A stretch of 64,000 bases of DNA from JAUASW01 sp036880965 (GCF_036880965.1 NZ_JBAJMV010000007.1:124001-188000); one strand, 5' to 3'. Shown: positions 18,074 to 28,143, numbered from the stretch's first letter. Notes: generated by a model from the letters alone, not told the origin. Made by a program: numbers and translations.

Positions 18074-19237
18074 ATGCAGACCAACAGCGAACCCGGAGTG
18101 TCCCCGCCCCTCACCGTGCTGGTCGTCGACGACACCGGTGAGAACCTCGGCATCACCGGCCAGCTGCTGCGTCCCCACTACCGGGTCCGGGTGGCCAACT
18201 CTGGCGCGCATGCACTGGTGGCGGCCGCCGGCGAGCCGCGGCCCGATCTCATCCTGCTCGACGTGATGATGCCGGAGATGGACGGTCACGAGGTGCTGCG
18301 CCGCCTGCGCGCCCAGCCGTCCACCGCGGACATCCCGGTGATCTTCGTCACCGCCCTGGACGCTGACGAAGACGAAGAGATCGGCCTGGCCCTCGGTGCC
18401 GTCGACTACGTCACCAAGCCGATCAAGCCGGCCCTGTTGCTGGCCCGGGTCAAGGCCCAGCTTGAGCTCAAGCGCTCGCGGGACTGGTTGAGCCGGAAGA
18501 ATGCCGAACTGGATGCCGAGGTGCATCGGCGCATGCTCGAGAACGAGCTGATCAAGGAGGTCAGCCTGCATGCCCTGGCCCTACTGGCCGAGAAGCGCGA
18601 CAACGAGACCGGCAACCACCTGCATCGCACCCAGTCCTACGTGAGCGTGCTGATACGCGCACTGCGCAAGCATCCGCGCTTCGAGGCCGCGCTGGCCAAC
18701 CCGATGGACTGCCAGCGCATGGTGCATGCCGCGCCGCTGCACGACATCGGCAAGGTAGGCATCCCGGATGCCATCCTGCTCAAACCGGGCAAGCTCACGC
18801 CGGACGAATTCGAGATCATGAAGACCCATGCCGCCATCGGCCGCCAGGCCCTGGCAGACGCCATCGACCGGGTGCGGCACCGCCTGCCGTTCGGCGGCAT
18901 CGACTCCGACACCTCGCTGGCCTTCCTGGCAACGGCGCAAGACATTGCCGGGGGGCATCACGAGAAATGGGATGGCAGCGGCTACCCGCAGGGGCTGGCC
19001 GGCGACGCCATTCCGCTGGCCGCGCGCCTGATGGCGGTGGCAGACGTGTTCGATGCGCTGATGTCCCGGCGTCATTACAAAGAGGCCTTCCCGCTGGAGC
19101 AGGTGCTTGAAATCATGCGCGAAGGCCGCGGCCGGCATTTCGATCCGGACATCGCAGACGCATTTCTGCAAAGCGTGGACGAGTTCGTCGCCATCTCGCG
19201 GCGCTTCGCCGACCACGAGGCGGAGCAGGCGCCATGA
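18074..19237 (+). CDS. HD-GYP response regulator (c-di-GMP phosphodiesterase)
   Basis: This 387-residue protein has an N-terminal receiver domain with phosphoacceptor D63 in LILLDVMMPEMDG. A short helical linker leads to an HD-GYP domain with HDIGKVGIPD (H223, D224) and the full GSGYPQGL signature at 303-305. It should hydrolyse c-di-GMP under control of phosphorylation. I chose ATG 18074, which has CCAGGA 5 nt upstream; an in-frame GTG at 18059 would add five residues. A 115-nt gap separates it from the kinase gene. Its stop overlaps the next gene by 4 nt. Confidence 0.94.
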   Translation: MQTNSEPGVSPPLTVLVVDDTGENLGITGQLLRPHYRVRVANSGAHALVAAAGEPRPDLILLDVMMPEMDGHEVLRRLRAQPSTADIPVIFVTALDADEDEEIGLALGAVDYVTKPIKPALLLARVKAQLELKRSRDWLSRKNAELDAEVHRRMLENELIKEVSLHALALLAEKRDNETGNHLHRTQSYVSVLIRALRKHPRFEAALANPMDCQRMVHAAPLHDIGKVGIPDAILLKPGKLTPDEFEIMKTHAAIGRQALADAIDRVRHRLPFGGIDSDTSLAFLATAQDIAGGHHEKWDGSGYPQGLAGDAIPLAARLMAVADVFDALMSRRHYKEAFPLEQVLEIMREGRGRHFDPDIADAFLQSVDEFVAISRRFADHEAEQAP

Positions 19238-19896
19238 GGCGGTGGCTGCTGCTGTGCAGCTTGCTGGGCGCCTCGCTGCTGGCGGCTGCGCCGGCCCTGG
19301 CGAACACGCAGGCGCCCAGCCCGGCAGCCTTCAAGGAGCGCATGGCCACGCCGGCCCAGTTGCAGTCCCTGCGCCAGGGCGGCTATGTGCTCTACATCCG
19401 GCACGGCGCGACCGACAACAGCCGCGCCGACCACCTGCCCGTCGATCTCGGCAACTGCGACACCCAGCGGGTGCTCAGTGATGAAGGTCGCGCAGGCATG
19501 CGCTTGCTGGGCCAACGCTTTCGCCAGTTGGGCATCCCTGTGCACGAAGTGTTGCACAGCCCGATGTGCCGCACACGTGACTCCGCCCTGCTTGCATTCC
19601 AGGATCGTCCGCGCCGCAGCGAGCACAACCTGATGTACTCCGCCAACTTCACCTCGGAGCAGAAGAAGCCGCTGCTCGTCACGATCCGCCGGCTCGTATC
19701 CACTCCGCCGCCCGCAGGGAGCAACACGGTGCTGGTCGCCCACGCCCCCAACCTGGCCGACCTGTTCGGCTACTTCGTCAACCCTGAGGGCACGATCGTC
19801 ATTCTGCGGCCGCGCGGCAATGGCAGTTTCGAGTACCTCGCCAGCATCCCCCCGTCGCTCTGGGACAGCTTGCTGGCCCGCCCCGTGAGCCCATGA
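19234..19896 (+). CDS. Exported histidine phosphatase family protein
   Basis: This 220-residue protein has a signal peptide (MRRWLLLCSLLGASLLAAAPALA) and the histidine phosphatase fold. YIRHGATDN carries the nucleophilic His; HSPMCRTRDSA and LVAHAPNLADL supply the other Arg and His. The predicted location is periplasmic. It overlaps both neighbours by ATGA junctions, so it is translated as part of the signalling operon. Cytoplasmic relatives such as SixA act on HPt domains, but the export signal argues against that mechanism here. Other periplasmic relatives act on phospho-sugars or phosphoesters. The physiological substrate is unknown. Confidence 0.88.
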   Translation: MRRWLLLCSLLGASLLAAAPALANTQAPSPAAFKERMATPAQLQSLRQGGYVLYIRHGATDNSRADHLPVDLGNCDTQRVLSDEGRAGMRLLGQRFRQLGIPVHEVLHSPMCRTRDSALLAFQDRPRRSEHNLMYSANFTSEQKKPLLVTIRRLVSTPPPAGSNTVLVAHAPNLADLFGYFVNPEGTIVILRPRGNGSFEYLASIPPSLWDSLLARPVSP

Positions 19897-22800
19897 CCGC
19901 CACCCAGAATTTCGCAAAGCGGGCCCGCCGACTGCGCTTCCTGGCCGTGTTCTTCGTGCCGATGGCGATGGCCCTGAGCGGCAGCCTGCTCTATGCGCTG
20001 TGGTCGGACCGGGCCCAGGCACAAGCCACGGAAGCCGTGTTCCTCGAGCAGCGGCACGACCTGGCGCTGGCCAACGATGCCCTGACCATCAGCCGTGAGT
20101 TGCTGGGCTTGCAGCAACAGGTCGAGGACCTGATGGCCGACAAGCGACGGCTGTCCGACGCGGCCCAGACCTATGCGCTGCACGCCCGTGCCGTCGATGC
20201 GATGGCCGGGGTCGAGCAACGCCTGCTCCAGCTGCCGGTGCCCAGCACGAACGCGAAGGCCGCGGCGACGCTGGCCGAGGCCCGCGAGCGCTTCAATGAT
20301 TTCCGGCGCGACCTGATCCGTAGCACCGACCTCGCCGCGATCGATGCCACGCAGGCACGTGAGCTGCTGGGCCGCACGGCCCGGCATTTCCTGAGCTTCT
20401 CGCAGAGTGCGCATGTGCTGGCACAGCAGCTGACCCAGCACACCAGCGAGGAAGCACAGGCCTCCATTGCCCAAGGTCGCGAGGACAACGCGATTCGACT
20501 TCGCTGGCTGGCGCTCGGCACGCTGGCCCTGGTCCTGGCCTGGCTGGCCGTGGCCCGGCGCATCGCCGTGCGGCTGGACTGGATCAACGAGGCGGTGAAC
20601 GACATCGCCCAGGGCAGCGGCATCGACGCCCCCACACTGCGCGAGCAGTTGCTGAAACAGGCCAGGCCCTCGGGCAGCCTGCTCGGCTCGCTGGCGGCTT
20701 CGCTGCTGGAGTTCTCGCGCGTGCAGGCGGAGCGCGACCAGGCGCAACAGGCCCTGGACGGTGAGCGCCAGCAAATGCAGGCCCTGATTCAGGGCATGCC
20801 CGACCTGGTCTGGCTCAAGGATGCCGGCGGCGCCTACCGCATCTTCAACCGGCGCTTCATGGAACTGACCGGGCACGAGGCGGCAGAGCTGGTCGGCAAG
20901 ACCGACGCCGACCTGTTCGCGCCCGAAGATGTCGAGCGCTATCGCGAGGCCGACCGCCTGGCTCTGGCCACGAGCCAGCACACAGTAGAACCGCATTGGC
21001 GGACCTTTGCCGACGGCCACCGCGAACGACTGCTCGTGATCAAGACCCTGGTTCGCGACACGGCCGGACAGCTGATCGGGATCCTCGGGGTGGGACGCGA
21101 CGTGACGGCCCTGCATGCGGCCGAGCAGGAACTGCTGCAGCACCGTGAACGGCTGGAGCAGCTGGTGGCCGAGCGCACCGAGGAGCTGCAGCGCGCCAAC
21201 GAGGAGCTGCGCATCGTGTTCGACGCCGCCACGGTGGGCATCGTGCTGCTGCGCCGCCGACGCGTTGTGCGCTGCAACGCGCGGTTCGCACAGATGCTGG
21301 GCCGACCCATGGAGACGCTGACCGGCACCTCCACCCGCCTCTGGTATGGCAGCGACGAGGATTTCGAGCAGGCGGGACGCCAGCTCTACCCGGAAGGCGT
21401 CAGTTACGACAACCCGGCGGCCTTGGAACAGTCGCTGACGCGCGGCGACGGCAGCCGCTTCTGGGCACGCATCACCGGCGCGCCGCTGCGCCTGAAGGGC
21501 CAGGTCGACCTGGTGATCGGCATCATCGAAGACGTGACCCGCGAGCATGAGGTGGCCGAAGCGCTGCGCACCGCCAAGGAGGCTGCCGAGAGCGCCAACC
21601 GCGCCAAGAGTTCCTTCCTGGCCAATATGAGCCACGAGATCCGCACGCCGATGAACGCGATCATCGGCCTCACCCATCTGCTCAAGCGCGACCGGGTCAA
21701 CGAGCGCCAGCGCCAGCAACTCGAGAAGATCTCCGGCGCCGCCCTGCACCTGCTGGCCGTCATCAACGACATCCTCGACTTCTCGAAGATCGAGGCCGGC
21801 AAGTTCACGCTGGAGCCCACGGACTTCGACCTCGAGCGCTGCATCGCCAACGTGTTCGCACTGAACGCCGATCGGGCCGATGCCAAGAACCTGGAGATGG
21901 TGGCCGACATCGGCAAGCTGCCGCCCCAACTGCATGGTGACGGGGTGCGGCTCGGCCAGGTGCTGCTCAACTTCGTCAGCAATGCGGTGAAGTTCACCGA
22001 GCACGGCAGCGTGGTGCTGCGCGGCAGCCTGGTGCTCGAGGAGGGCGAGGAGCTCTGGCTGCGCTTCACCGTCACCGACACCGGCATCGGCCTCACGCCG
22101 GAGCAGCAGTCCCGCCTGTTCAAGGCCTTCGAGCAGGCCGACACCTCGACCACCCGGCTGTACGGCGGCACGGGCCTTGGCCTCGCCATCTGCAGGCGGC
22201 TGGCCGACCTGATGGGCGGGCAGGTCGGGGTGCGCAGCGAGCCCGGCAAGGGCAGCAGCTTCTGGATCGAGCTGCCGCTGCGCCGCGCGCAGGCACCAGT
22301 GGCAGAGCCGGTCGCCCTGCCGGCGGGCACGCGGGTGCTGGTCGTGGACGACATGGAGGAAGCGCGGCAGTCCCTGTCCGACATCCTGAGCCGCCTCGGT
22401 GCCCGCGTGGACACTGCGAGCGACGGCAGCCAGGCCCTCGTGCGATTGGCCGAGGCCGAGGCCAGCGCCGACCCCTACAGCCTGCTGCTCACCGACTGGC
22501 AGATGCCCGAGATCAACGGCGTCGAACTGGTGAACCGGCTGGCCCAGCTGAATCTGCGCCAGCGTCCGGTCTGCATCCTCGTCAGCGGCTCGACCGGTTG
22601 CCCGCAGGCCGACATGCTGCCCGGCGAGATCGCGGCCTTCCTGCCCAAGCCGGTGCTGCCGGCACAGTTGCTGGACGCGGTGGCCAAGGCCTGGGCCCAG
22701 GCCTTGAACGCGGGGCCTGACCCGAAGCGGGCGCCGCCGGCTGCGGCTCCGTCCCCAAAGTCGGCGAGCGCACGCATCCTGCTCGCCGAGGACAACCCGC

Positions 22801-23795
22801 TGAACCAGGAGGTGGCGGCCGAGCTGCTGCGCGGACTGGGCTACCTCGTGGACCTGGCCGACGACGGCCTCGCAGCGCTGGAGATGGCGCAGCAGCAGCC
22901 CTACGACCTGATCCTGCTCGACCAGCAGATGCCGCGCCTGGATGGCCTGGAAACCTGCCGCCGGCTGCGGGGTCTGCCGGCCTACCGGACGACACCGATC
23001 ATCGCCATGACCGCCAATGCCTTTGCGCAGGACCGTGCGGCGGCGCTGGCTGCCGGCATGAACGACCATGTGCCCAAGCCGGTGGAACCGGACCAGCTGC
23101 GCGACACGCTGGCGCGCTGGCTCCAGGCGGCGCCAAGGGCCGCCGCTGCACCCGACGCAGGGCCTGCACAGGCGGTCCTGACCAGCGAGGTGCGCGAGCG
23201 CTTGAAGGCGCTCGCCGGCTTGAATCTCGACCTGGGCCTGCGCAGCGTGCGGGGCCAGGAGCAGCGCCTCGCCGCCCTGCTGCAGCGTTTCAACCAGGAC
23301 CACAGCGCCGACGCCCTGCATTGCCGACAGGAATTGCAGGATGGGTTTCCTGACCAGGCCCGCCACCGCATGCACACCCTGCGCGGCGTGGCAGGCACGC
23401 TGGGGCTGTCGGCCATCCAGCTGCAGGCGCGCGCGGTTGAACAGCCGCTGCAGGCCCAGACACCCGACACTGCCGCCGCAGAGGCAGCCCTCGAACCGCT
23501 CGCGCAAGCGCTGACGGAGCTCCACCAGCAGATGGGCACCTGGCCCGACCTGGCGCTGGCCCCGCCAAGTGCCGGCCCCAATCTGGAACGGCTTCGCGAG
23601 GCGCTGATGAGCTGGCTGATGCTGCTGCGGCGCGACGACCTGGACGCCGCAGAAGCCTTCACTCCATTGCGCCCCATGCTCGAGCAGTGCTGCCCGGAAC
23701 TCGTGCGCCCGCTGACGGTCGCCGTCGATGCCTTTGATTTCCGGACCGCCGCCAGCCTGGCCGAGCAGGCCTGGAAGAGACTGAGCCCGTCCTGA
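19893..23795 (+). CDS. Hybrid sensor kinase: PAS-PAS-HisKA-HATPase-REC-REC-HPt
   Basis: This is a 1300-residue membrane hybrid kinase. Helices at about 15-37 and 203-222 flank a helical periplasmic sensor. PAS domains lie at about 297-410 and 438-555. The phosphoacceptor is H581 in NMSHEIRTPMNAI. The HATPase includes NFVSNAVKF and the GTGLGLAICRRL lid. REC1 is at about 812-930 (LLTDWQMP), REC2 at about 960-1080 (LLDQQMPRLDG), and a C-terminal HPt has H1161 in MHTLRGVAGTLG. All phosphorelay residues are present. This is the layout of BarA-like kinases that pass phosphate to a separate regulator. The start overlaps the phosphatase stop (ATGA). Confidence 0.95.
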   Translation: MTATQNFAKRARRLRFLAVFFVPMAMALSGSLLYALWSDRAQAQATEAVFLEQRHDLALANDALTISRELLGLQQQVEDLMADKRRLSDAAQTYALHARAVDAMAGVEQRLLQLPVPSTNAKAAATLAEARERFNDFRRDLIRSTDLAAIDATQARELLGRTARHFLSFSQSAHVLAQQLTQHTSEEAQASIAQGREDNAIRLRWLALGTLALVLAWLAVARRIAVRLDWINEAVNDIAQGSGIDAPTLREQLLKQARPSGSLLGSLAASLLEFSRVQAERDQAQQALDGERQQMQALIQGMPDLVWLKDAGGAYRIFNRRFMELTGHEAAELVGKTDADLFAPEDVERYREADRLALATSQHTVEPHWRTFADGHRERLLVIKTLVRDTAGQLIGILGVGRDVTALHAAEQELLQHRERLEQLVAERTEELQRANEELRIVFDAATVGIVLLRRRRVVRCNARFAQMLGRPMETLTGTSTRLWYGSDEDFEQAGRQLYPEGVSYDNPAALEQSLTRGDGSRFWARITGAPLRLKGQVDLVIGIIEDVTREHEVAEALRTAKEAAESANRAKSSFLANMSHEIRTPMNAIIGLTHLLKRDRVNERQRQQLEKISGAALHLLAVINDILDFSKIEAGKFTLEPTDFDLERCIANVFALNADRADAKNLEMVADIGKLPPQLHGDGVRLGQVLLNFVSNAVKFTEHGSVVLRGSLVLEEGEELWLRFTVTDTGIGLTPEQQSRLFKAFEQADTSTTRLYGGTGLGLAICRRLADLMGGQVGVRSEPGKGSSFWIELPLRRAQAPVAEPVALPAGTRVLVVDDMEEARQSLSDILSRLGARVDTASDGSQALVRLAEAEASADPYSLLLTDWQMPEINGVELVNRLAQLNLRQRPVCILVSGSTGCPQADMLPGEIAAFLPKPVLPAQLLDAVAKAWAQALNAGPDPKRAPPAAAPSPKSASARILLAEDNPLNQEVAAELLRGLGYLVDLADDGLAALEMAQQQPYDLILLDQQMPRLDGLETCRRLRGLPAYRTTPIIAMTANAFAQDRAAALAAGMNDHVPKPVEPDQLRDTLARWLQAAPRAAAAPDAGPAQAVLTSEVRERLKALAGLNLDLGLRSVRGQEQRLAALLQRFNQDHSADALHCRQELQDGFPDQARHRMHTLRGVAGTLGLSAIQLQARAVEQPLQAQTPDTAAAEAALEPLAQALTELHQQMGTWPDLALAPPSAGPNLERLREALMSWLMLLRRDDLDAAEAFTPLRPMLEQCCPELVRPLTVAVDAFDFRTAASLAEQAWKRLSPS

Positions 23796-23805
23796 AGCGC
23801 CGCGC

Positions 23806-26800
23806 TCAGCTGCGCTGCTTGTCGTTGTCCTTGTGACCGATCAGGCGAACCAAGGCCTGGCGCAGGCGCTGTGCATCGATCGGCTTGGTCAGGAAGTCGT
23901 TCATGCCCGCGGCGAGTGCCTCGTCACGTTCGGAAACGAGCGCTGCCGCAGTCAGCGCAATGATCGGCAGCTCGGTCGCATTGAAGCGGCGGCGCACCAC
24001 GCGCGTGGCCTCGTGACCGCTCATCACGGGCATCTGCACGTCCATCAGCACCGCGTCGAAGGGCTTGCCCAGCGTGGCTGCTGCATTGATCGCCTCGATG
24101 GCCTGGCTGCCGTCGCTGGCCTGCGAAACCTCCAGCCCCCATTGCTCCAGGAGCGCCACGGCAATCATCATGTTGACCGGGTTGTCCTCGACCATCAGCA
24201 CGCGCAGGCCTTCGAGCTCCTCGTTGCTGCGGGCCTCTCGAAGCTGGGTGCTGATCGGCGTGGGCGCGGCGGGCAGGTCCAGCTCGGCCCAGAAGACCGA
24301 GCCCTGGCCGTATTCGCTGTCCACGCCGACCTGGCCGCCCATCAGCTCCGCCAGCTCCCGGCAGATCGAGAGGCCGAGGCCCGTGCCGCCGAAGCGGCGC
24401 GTGGTCGATTCGTCGGCCTGCGTGAAGGGCTGGAAAAGGCGGCCGCGCAGCTCGGGCGAAATGCCGGGGCCGGTGTCCTGCACCTCGATGCGCACGCGTT
24501 CGGCACTCAGGGCACGCACCCGCACCGCCACCGAACCGCTTTCGGTGAACTTGAGCGCGTTGGTGAGGTAGTTGGCCAGAATCTGGCGCGTGCGCACCGG
24601 GTCGCCAACCACCCAGGCGGGCACATTGGCATCGACCTCGATACGGAACGACAGGCCGCGCGCCTGCGCCAGGGTCAGGTAGGCCAGGCGCATGGTGCCC
24701 AGCATGTCGCGCAAGGCAAAGGGCACGGTCTCCAGCGTGAGACGGCCCGCCTCGATCTTGGAGAGGTCCAGGATGTCGGAGATCAGGCCCGACAGGCTCT
24801 CGGCGCTGTCCAGCATCTGGTCCAGGTACTCGCGCCGGGTTTCATCCTTGAGGTCAGGCTGCTGCAGCATGCGTGCCAGGCCCACCAGGCCGTTCAGCGG
24901 CGTGCGGATCTCATGGCTGGTGTTGGCCAGGAAGGCACTCTTGGCACGGTTTGCGGCCTGGGCCTCGTCCTTGGCCTGGGCCAGCGCAGCCTCAACGCGG
25001 CGACGCTCGGTGACGTCTTCCAGAATCCAGATCGTGCCGCCGCGGCTGGGGTGGTGCGGGTCCACCGCGCGGGCCAGCAACCGGCACAGAAAGGTCGAGC
25101 CATCGCGGCGCTTCATCGGCCGCTCGGTTTCCACCTGCTCGCCGGTGGCCAGGCGCGGGCCCAGCTCGGCGCCTATCGACTGCCAGTCTTCCACGCTCGG
25201 CCAGACGACGCTGCCATGCTGGCCCACCAGCTCGCCATGGGCCCAGCCGAACATCTGCTCGACCATCGGATTGGCCAGCACGAAATGCTGGTCGCGCGTG
25301 AGCGCAATGCCGATCGAGGCGTTCTCCAGGATGCCGGAATGGACGAGGCGCGTGCGCTCGCTTTCGGTCACGTCGCGGCCATTGATGACCAGGTAGGTCT
25401 GGCCTTCCATCTCGAAGGGCGCGGCCGACATCACCATCGACACCGGCGTGCCGCTCTTGGTGCGGAAGTTCACCGGCAGATCGGTCGCACGCCCGTGCTC
25501 GCGCACTGCGCTGACCACGCGGGCCCGGTCGTCCGGGTCGTACCAGATGCCCAGCTCGTCGGCCGTGCGGCCGAGCACCTCCTCGGTCGTGTAGCCGCTC
25601 AACTGCTCGAAGGTCTTGTTGACCATGGCATAGCGGCCCGAGGTCATATCGGTCAGCGTGATCACGTCGGGGCTGGTGGCCACGAGGTGCGAGAGCAGGG
25701 CTTCGGAGCGGCGCAGCGCTTCCTGCGCCCGCGAGGCTTCGGTCTGGTCGATGAAGAAGGACAGGGTGGCCGGTCCGCCGATGGCATCAACCCGCACCGT
25801 CGTGACCTGCACCAGACGGCGGCGGCGCGACAGCGTGCGCAGCCGGAACTCGGCCTGCGGCAGCATGGCGCCCACGGGCATCGCCTCGATCTTGCCGGCC
25901 CGCTGGCGGGCGCGCTCGTCCTCGCCCGGCTCGTAGTGGGCAAAGATGTCCTGGCCGATCATGCTGGAACGCTGCGTGTAGCCGAACATGGCCATGGCGG
26001 CCGGGTTCGCGTCCAGCACGCGCCCCCAGCGGTGCAGCACCAGCGGCGAAGGCGAGCGGCGGAACAGCTCGCGATAGCGTGTCTCGGTGGCGTGGATCGT
26101 CTGCTCGGCCTGCACTTCGGTGGTCACGTCGCGGCCCACGCCCCAGTAGCCGCGGAAATTGCCTTCGGCATCGAAGCGCGGCTCGCCACTGATCGAGACA
26201 AAGCGCTGGTTGCCGTCGGCACCGCGGCGGCGCGCGACCAGCCCGTGGAAGGGGCGGTGCGACTCGAGGTCGGCGCGGTGGGCATCCAGCTCCTCGTCGG
26301 ACAGGCCCATGCTGTCGAGTTCCCAGGGCGTCTTGCCCCGGCGCGAATCGAGGTCCATGCCCGAGGAGCCAGGCTTGTCTTCCGCCAGGTGCGTGAACCG
26401 GAATTCGCGGTCCATTTCCCAGTACCAGTCGGCCGCCATCGAGAGCAGATGGCGGAAGCGCGAATTTCGCTCATTGGCTTCGCGTATCGAGCGGCGCACC
26501 ATGCGCATCGTCGACAGGCCGACCACCAGGCCGGTGAGCAGCACGGCCGCATGCGTGATCAGGGTCAGGGGCAGGGGCGGCGCGGCGGTTTGGGGCTGGA
26601 TCAGGCCGCTCATCTGGCCCCAGGCAATCGTGATCAAGCCAATGCCGGCCACCGAAAGCACGGCCACGCCGGTGCGCATGCCATGCATGGCGGTGGCCAT
26701 GGCGACCATCAGGGCCAGCACGCCCAGGCCGATGGCATTGAGACCGGCCTGGCGCACAAAGGCTCCCGCCACGGCCAGGCCGATGATGGAGAACAGCACG

Positions 26801-27099
26801 GCCAGCACGAAGGCGCGGCCATGCCTGCGCGGCACCTTCCACAACCCGAGGAAGCACAGGCCGCTCACCGTGAGCGTGAGCAGGGGCATCAGCAAGCCCT
26901 GCAAGACTTCATCCGGGTTGCGGGCTACGAGCAGCGCGATGGTCAGCAGCAGGGCCATCAGGCCGCAGCCCATCGCCAGCACACGCACCGAGCGCCACTG
27001 CACATTGCGCTCGAGTGCGCTCATGCGATCCAGCTGGTCTTGCTCCTGCCCGACCAAGCTGCTCAGCTCATCAAGGGTGTCCCTGCTCTTCCTGTTCAC
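23806..27099 (-). CDS. Multi-PAS hybrid sensor histidine kinase with receiver domain
   Basis: This 1097-residue protein has about six membrane helices in residues 40-190 (MASE-like integral sensor). Four PAS domains follow, starting near HLLSMAADWYWEM, LFRRSPSPLVLHR, LVATSPDVITLTD and GILENASIGIALT. The HisKA box is NTSHEIRTPLNG, followed by a HATPase (GTGLGLSICRELA) and a C-terminal receiver with LMDVQMPVMSG. I chose GTG 27099 because GGGAG lies 9 nt upstream; an ATG at 27159 would add 20 residues unlike any domain. It is convergent with the other hybrid kinase (10 nt apart). No HPt is attached. Confidence 0.92.
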   Translation of the reverse strand: MNRKSRDTLDELSSLVGQEQDQLDRMSALERNVQWRSVRVLAMGCGLMALLLTIALLVARNPDEVLQGLLMPLLTLTVSGLCFLGLWKVPRRHGRAFVLAVLFSIIGLAVAGAFVRQAGLNAIGLGVLALMVAMATAMHGMRTGVAVLSVAGIGLITIAWGQMSGLIQPQTAAPPLPLTLITHAAVLLTGLVVGLSTMRMVRRSIREANERNSRFRHLLSMAADWYWEMDREFRFTHLAEDKPGSSGMDLDSRRGKTPWELDSMGLSDEELDAHRADLESHRPFHGLVARRRGADGNQRFVSISGEPRFDAEGNFRGYWGVGRDVTTEVQAEQTIHATETRYRELFRRSPSPLVLHRWGRVLDANPAAMAMFGYTQRSSMIGQDIFAHYEPGEDERARQRAGKIEAMPVGAMLPQAEFRLRTLSRRRRLVQVTTVRVDAIGGPATLSFFIDQTEASRAQEALRRSEALLSHLVATSPDVITLTDMTSGRYAMVNKTFEQLSGYTTEEVLGRTADELGIWYDPDDRARVVSAVREHGRATDLPVNFRTKSGTPVSMVMSAAPFEMEGQTYLVINGRDVTESERTRLVHSGILENASIGIALTRDQHFVLANPMVEQMFGWAHGELVGQHGSVVWPSVEDWQSIGAELGPRLATGEQVETERPMKRRDGSTFLCRLLARAVDPHHPSRGGTIWILEDVTERRRVEAALAQAKDEAQAANRAKSAFLANTSHEIRTPLNGLVGLARMLQQPDLKDETRREYLDQMLDSAESLSGLISDILDLSKIEAGRLTLETVPFALRDMLGTMRLAYLTLAQARGLSFRIEVDANVPAWVVGDPVRTRQILANYLTNALKFTESGSVAVRVRALSAERVRIEVQDTGPGISPELRGRLFQPFTQADESTTRRFGGTGLGLSICRELAELMGGQVGVDSEYGQGSVFWAELDLPAAPTPISTQLREARSNEELEGLRVLMVEDNPVNMMIAVALLEQWGLEVSQASDGSQAIEAINAAATLGKPFDAVLMDVQMPVMSGHEATRVVRRRFNATELPIIALTAAALVSERDEALAAGMNDFLTKPIDAQRLRQALVRLIGHKDNDKQRS

Positions 27100-27250
27100 G
27101 CGCCCATGCTCCCGGCTTCGAGAGCATGAGTCTGACCCAGAAGCGCGGGACAGAACCATCGGGAGCAGCCCCTGAGGGCGCGAAATCCGCCCGCTTTGCC
27201 TCGCAGATCACGAACCGGCCGCCGGATCGAGAAATACTGCGCAGCTTCCT

Positions 27251-28072
27251 TCAGCGCGCGGCGTTGAGCATGTCGCGCGTCTGCATCGCCACGCGGCGTG
27301 CAGCGGCCGCAAAGTCATCCCCCGAGCTGGCATAGAGCACCGCCCGCGAGCTGCTGACGATGATGGGCGCGCCCTCGCGCCAGCCGGCCTTGACCGTGGC
27401 CTCGGCATCGCCGCCCTGCGCGCCCACCCCGGGAATCAGCAAGGGCAGCGTCGGCGCCAGCTCGCGCACCCGGGCGATTTCGCCGGGGAAGGTCGCGCCG
27501 ACCACGAGGCCCAGCTGGCCATTCTTGTTCCACGCTGTCTGTGCCAGTGCAGCCAGGTGTTCGAAGAGGCGCGGCTGGCCCGGCACATCGGCCAGGCGCT
27601 GCATCTGCCAGTCGTTGCCGCCGGTGTTGGACGTGCGGCACAGCAGGATGGCGCCCTTGTCCGGATAGCGCAGGTAGGGTTCGATGGAGTCCAGACCCAT
27701 GAAGGGCGACAGCGTCACCGCGTCGGCCTGGTAGCGCTCGAAGGCCTCGCGGGCGTACTGCTCAGCCGTGGAGCCGATGTCGCCTCGCTTGGCATCAAGA
27801 ATCACCGGCACGTGGGGCGCCACGCGCTTGATGTGGGCCATCAGCCGCTCGAGCTGGTCTTCGGCGCGGTGGGCGGCGAAGTAGGCGATCTGCGGCTTGA
27901 AGGCGATCACCAGGTCCTTGGTGGCGTCGACGATGCCGGAACAAAAGTCAAAGATGCGGCCGGCATCGCCCTTCCAGGCGCCCGGAAACTTCGCCGGTTC
28001 CGGGTCCAGGCCCACGCACAGCAGGGAGTTGTTGAGGCTGGCGGCGGCGTGGATCTGCTGGATGAAATTCAT
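27251..28072 (-). CDS. pyrF: Orotidine-5'-phosphate decarboxylase, type 2
   Basis: This 273-residue enzyme converts OMP to UMP, the last step of de novo pyrimidine synthesis. The catalytic Lys-Asp array is in ILDAKRGDIGSTA. The N-terminus LLCVGLDPEPAKFP and the later LLIPGVGAQGGD loop are those of the longer type 2 subfamily found in betaproteobacteria and actinobacteria. Length matches that subfamily. It is divergent from the GNAT gene, with 71 nt between starts. Confidence 0.97.
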   Translation of the reverse strand: MNFIQQIHAAASLNNSLLCVGLDPEPAKFPGAWKGDAGRIFDFCSGIVDATKDLVIAFKPQIAYFAAHRAEDQLERLMAHIKRVAPHVPVILDAKRGDIGSTAEQYAREAFERYQADAVTLSPFMGLDSIEPYLRYPDKGAILLCRTSNTGGNDWQMQRLADVPGQPRLFEHLAALAQTAWNKNGQLGLVVGATFPGEIARVRELAPTLPLLIPGVGAQGGDAEATVKAGWREGAPIIVSSSRAVLYASSGDDFAAAARRVAMQTRDMLNAAR

Positions 28073-28143
28073 GACGGAAGGCGGGGCGGTTCAAGGTGCC
28101 GTATTGTCCTGCTTTTGCAATCCGACGAGAGAGGGAGTGAGCG

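Noticed and set aside
14510..27099. Signalling block as a horizontally acquired island
   Set aside because: No integrase, tRNA, repeats or obvious base-composition change at its borders. It looks like native chromosome.
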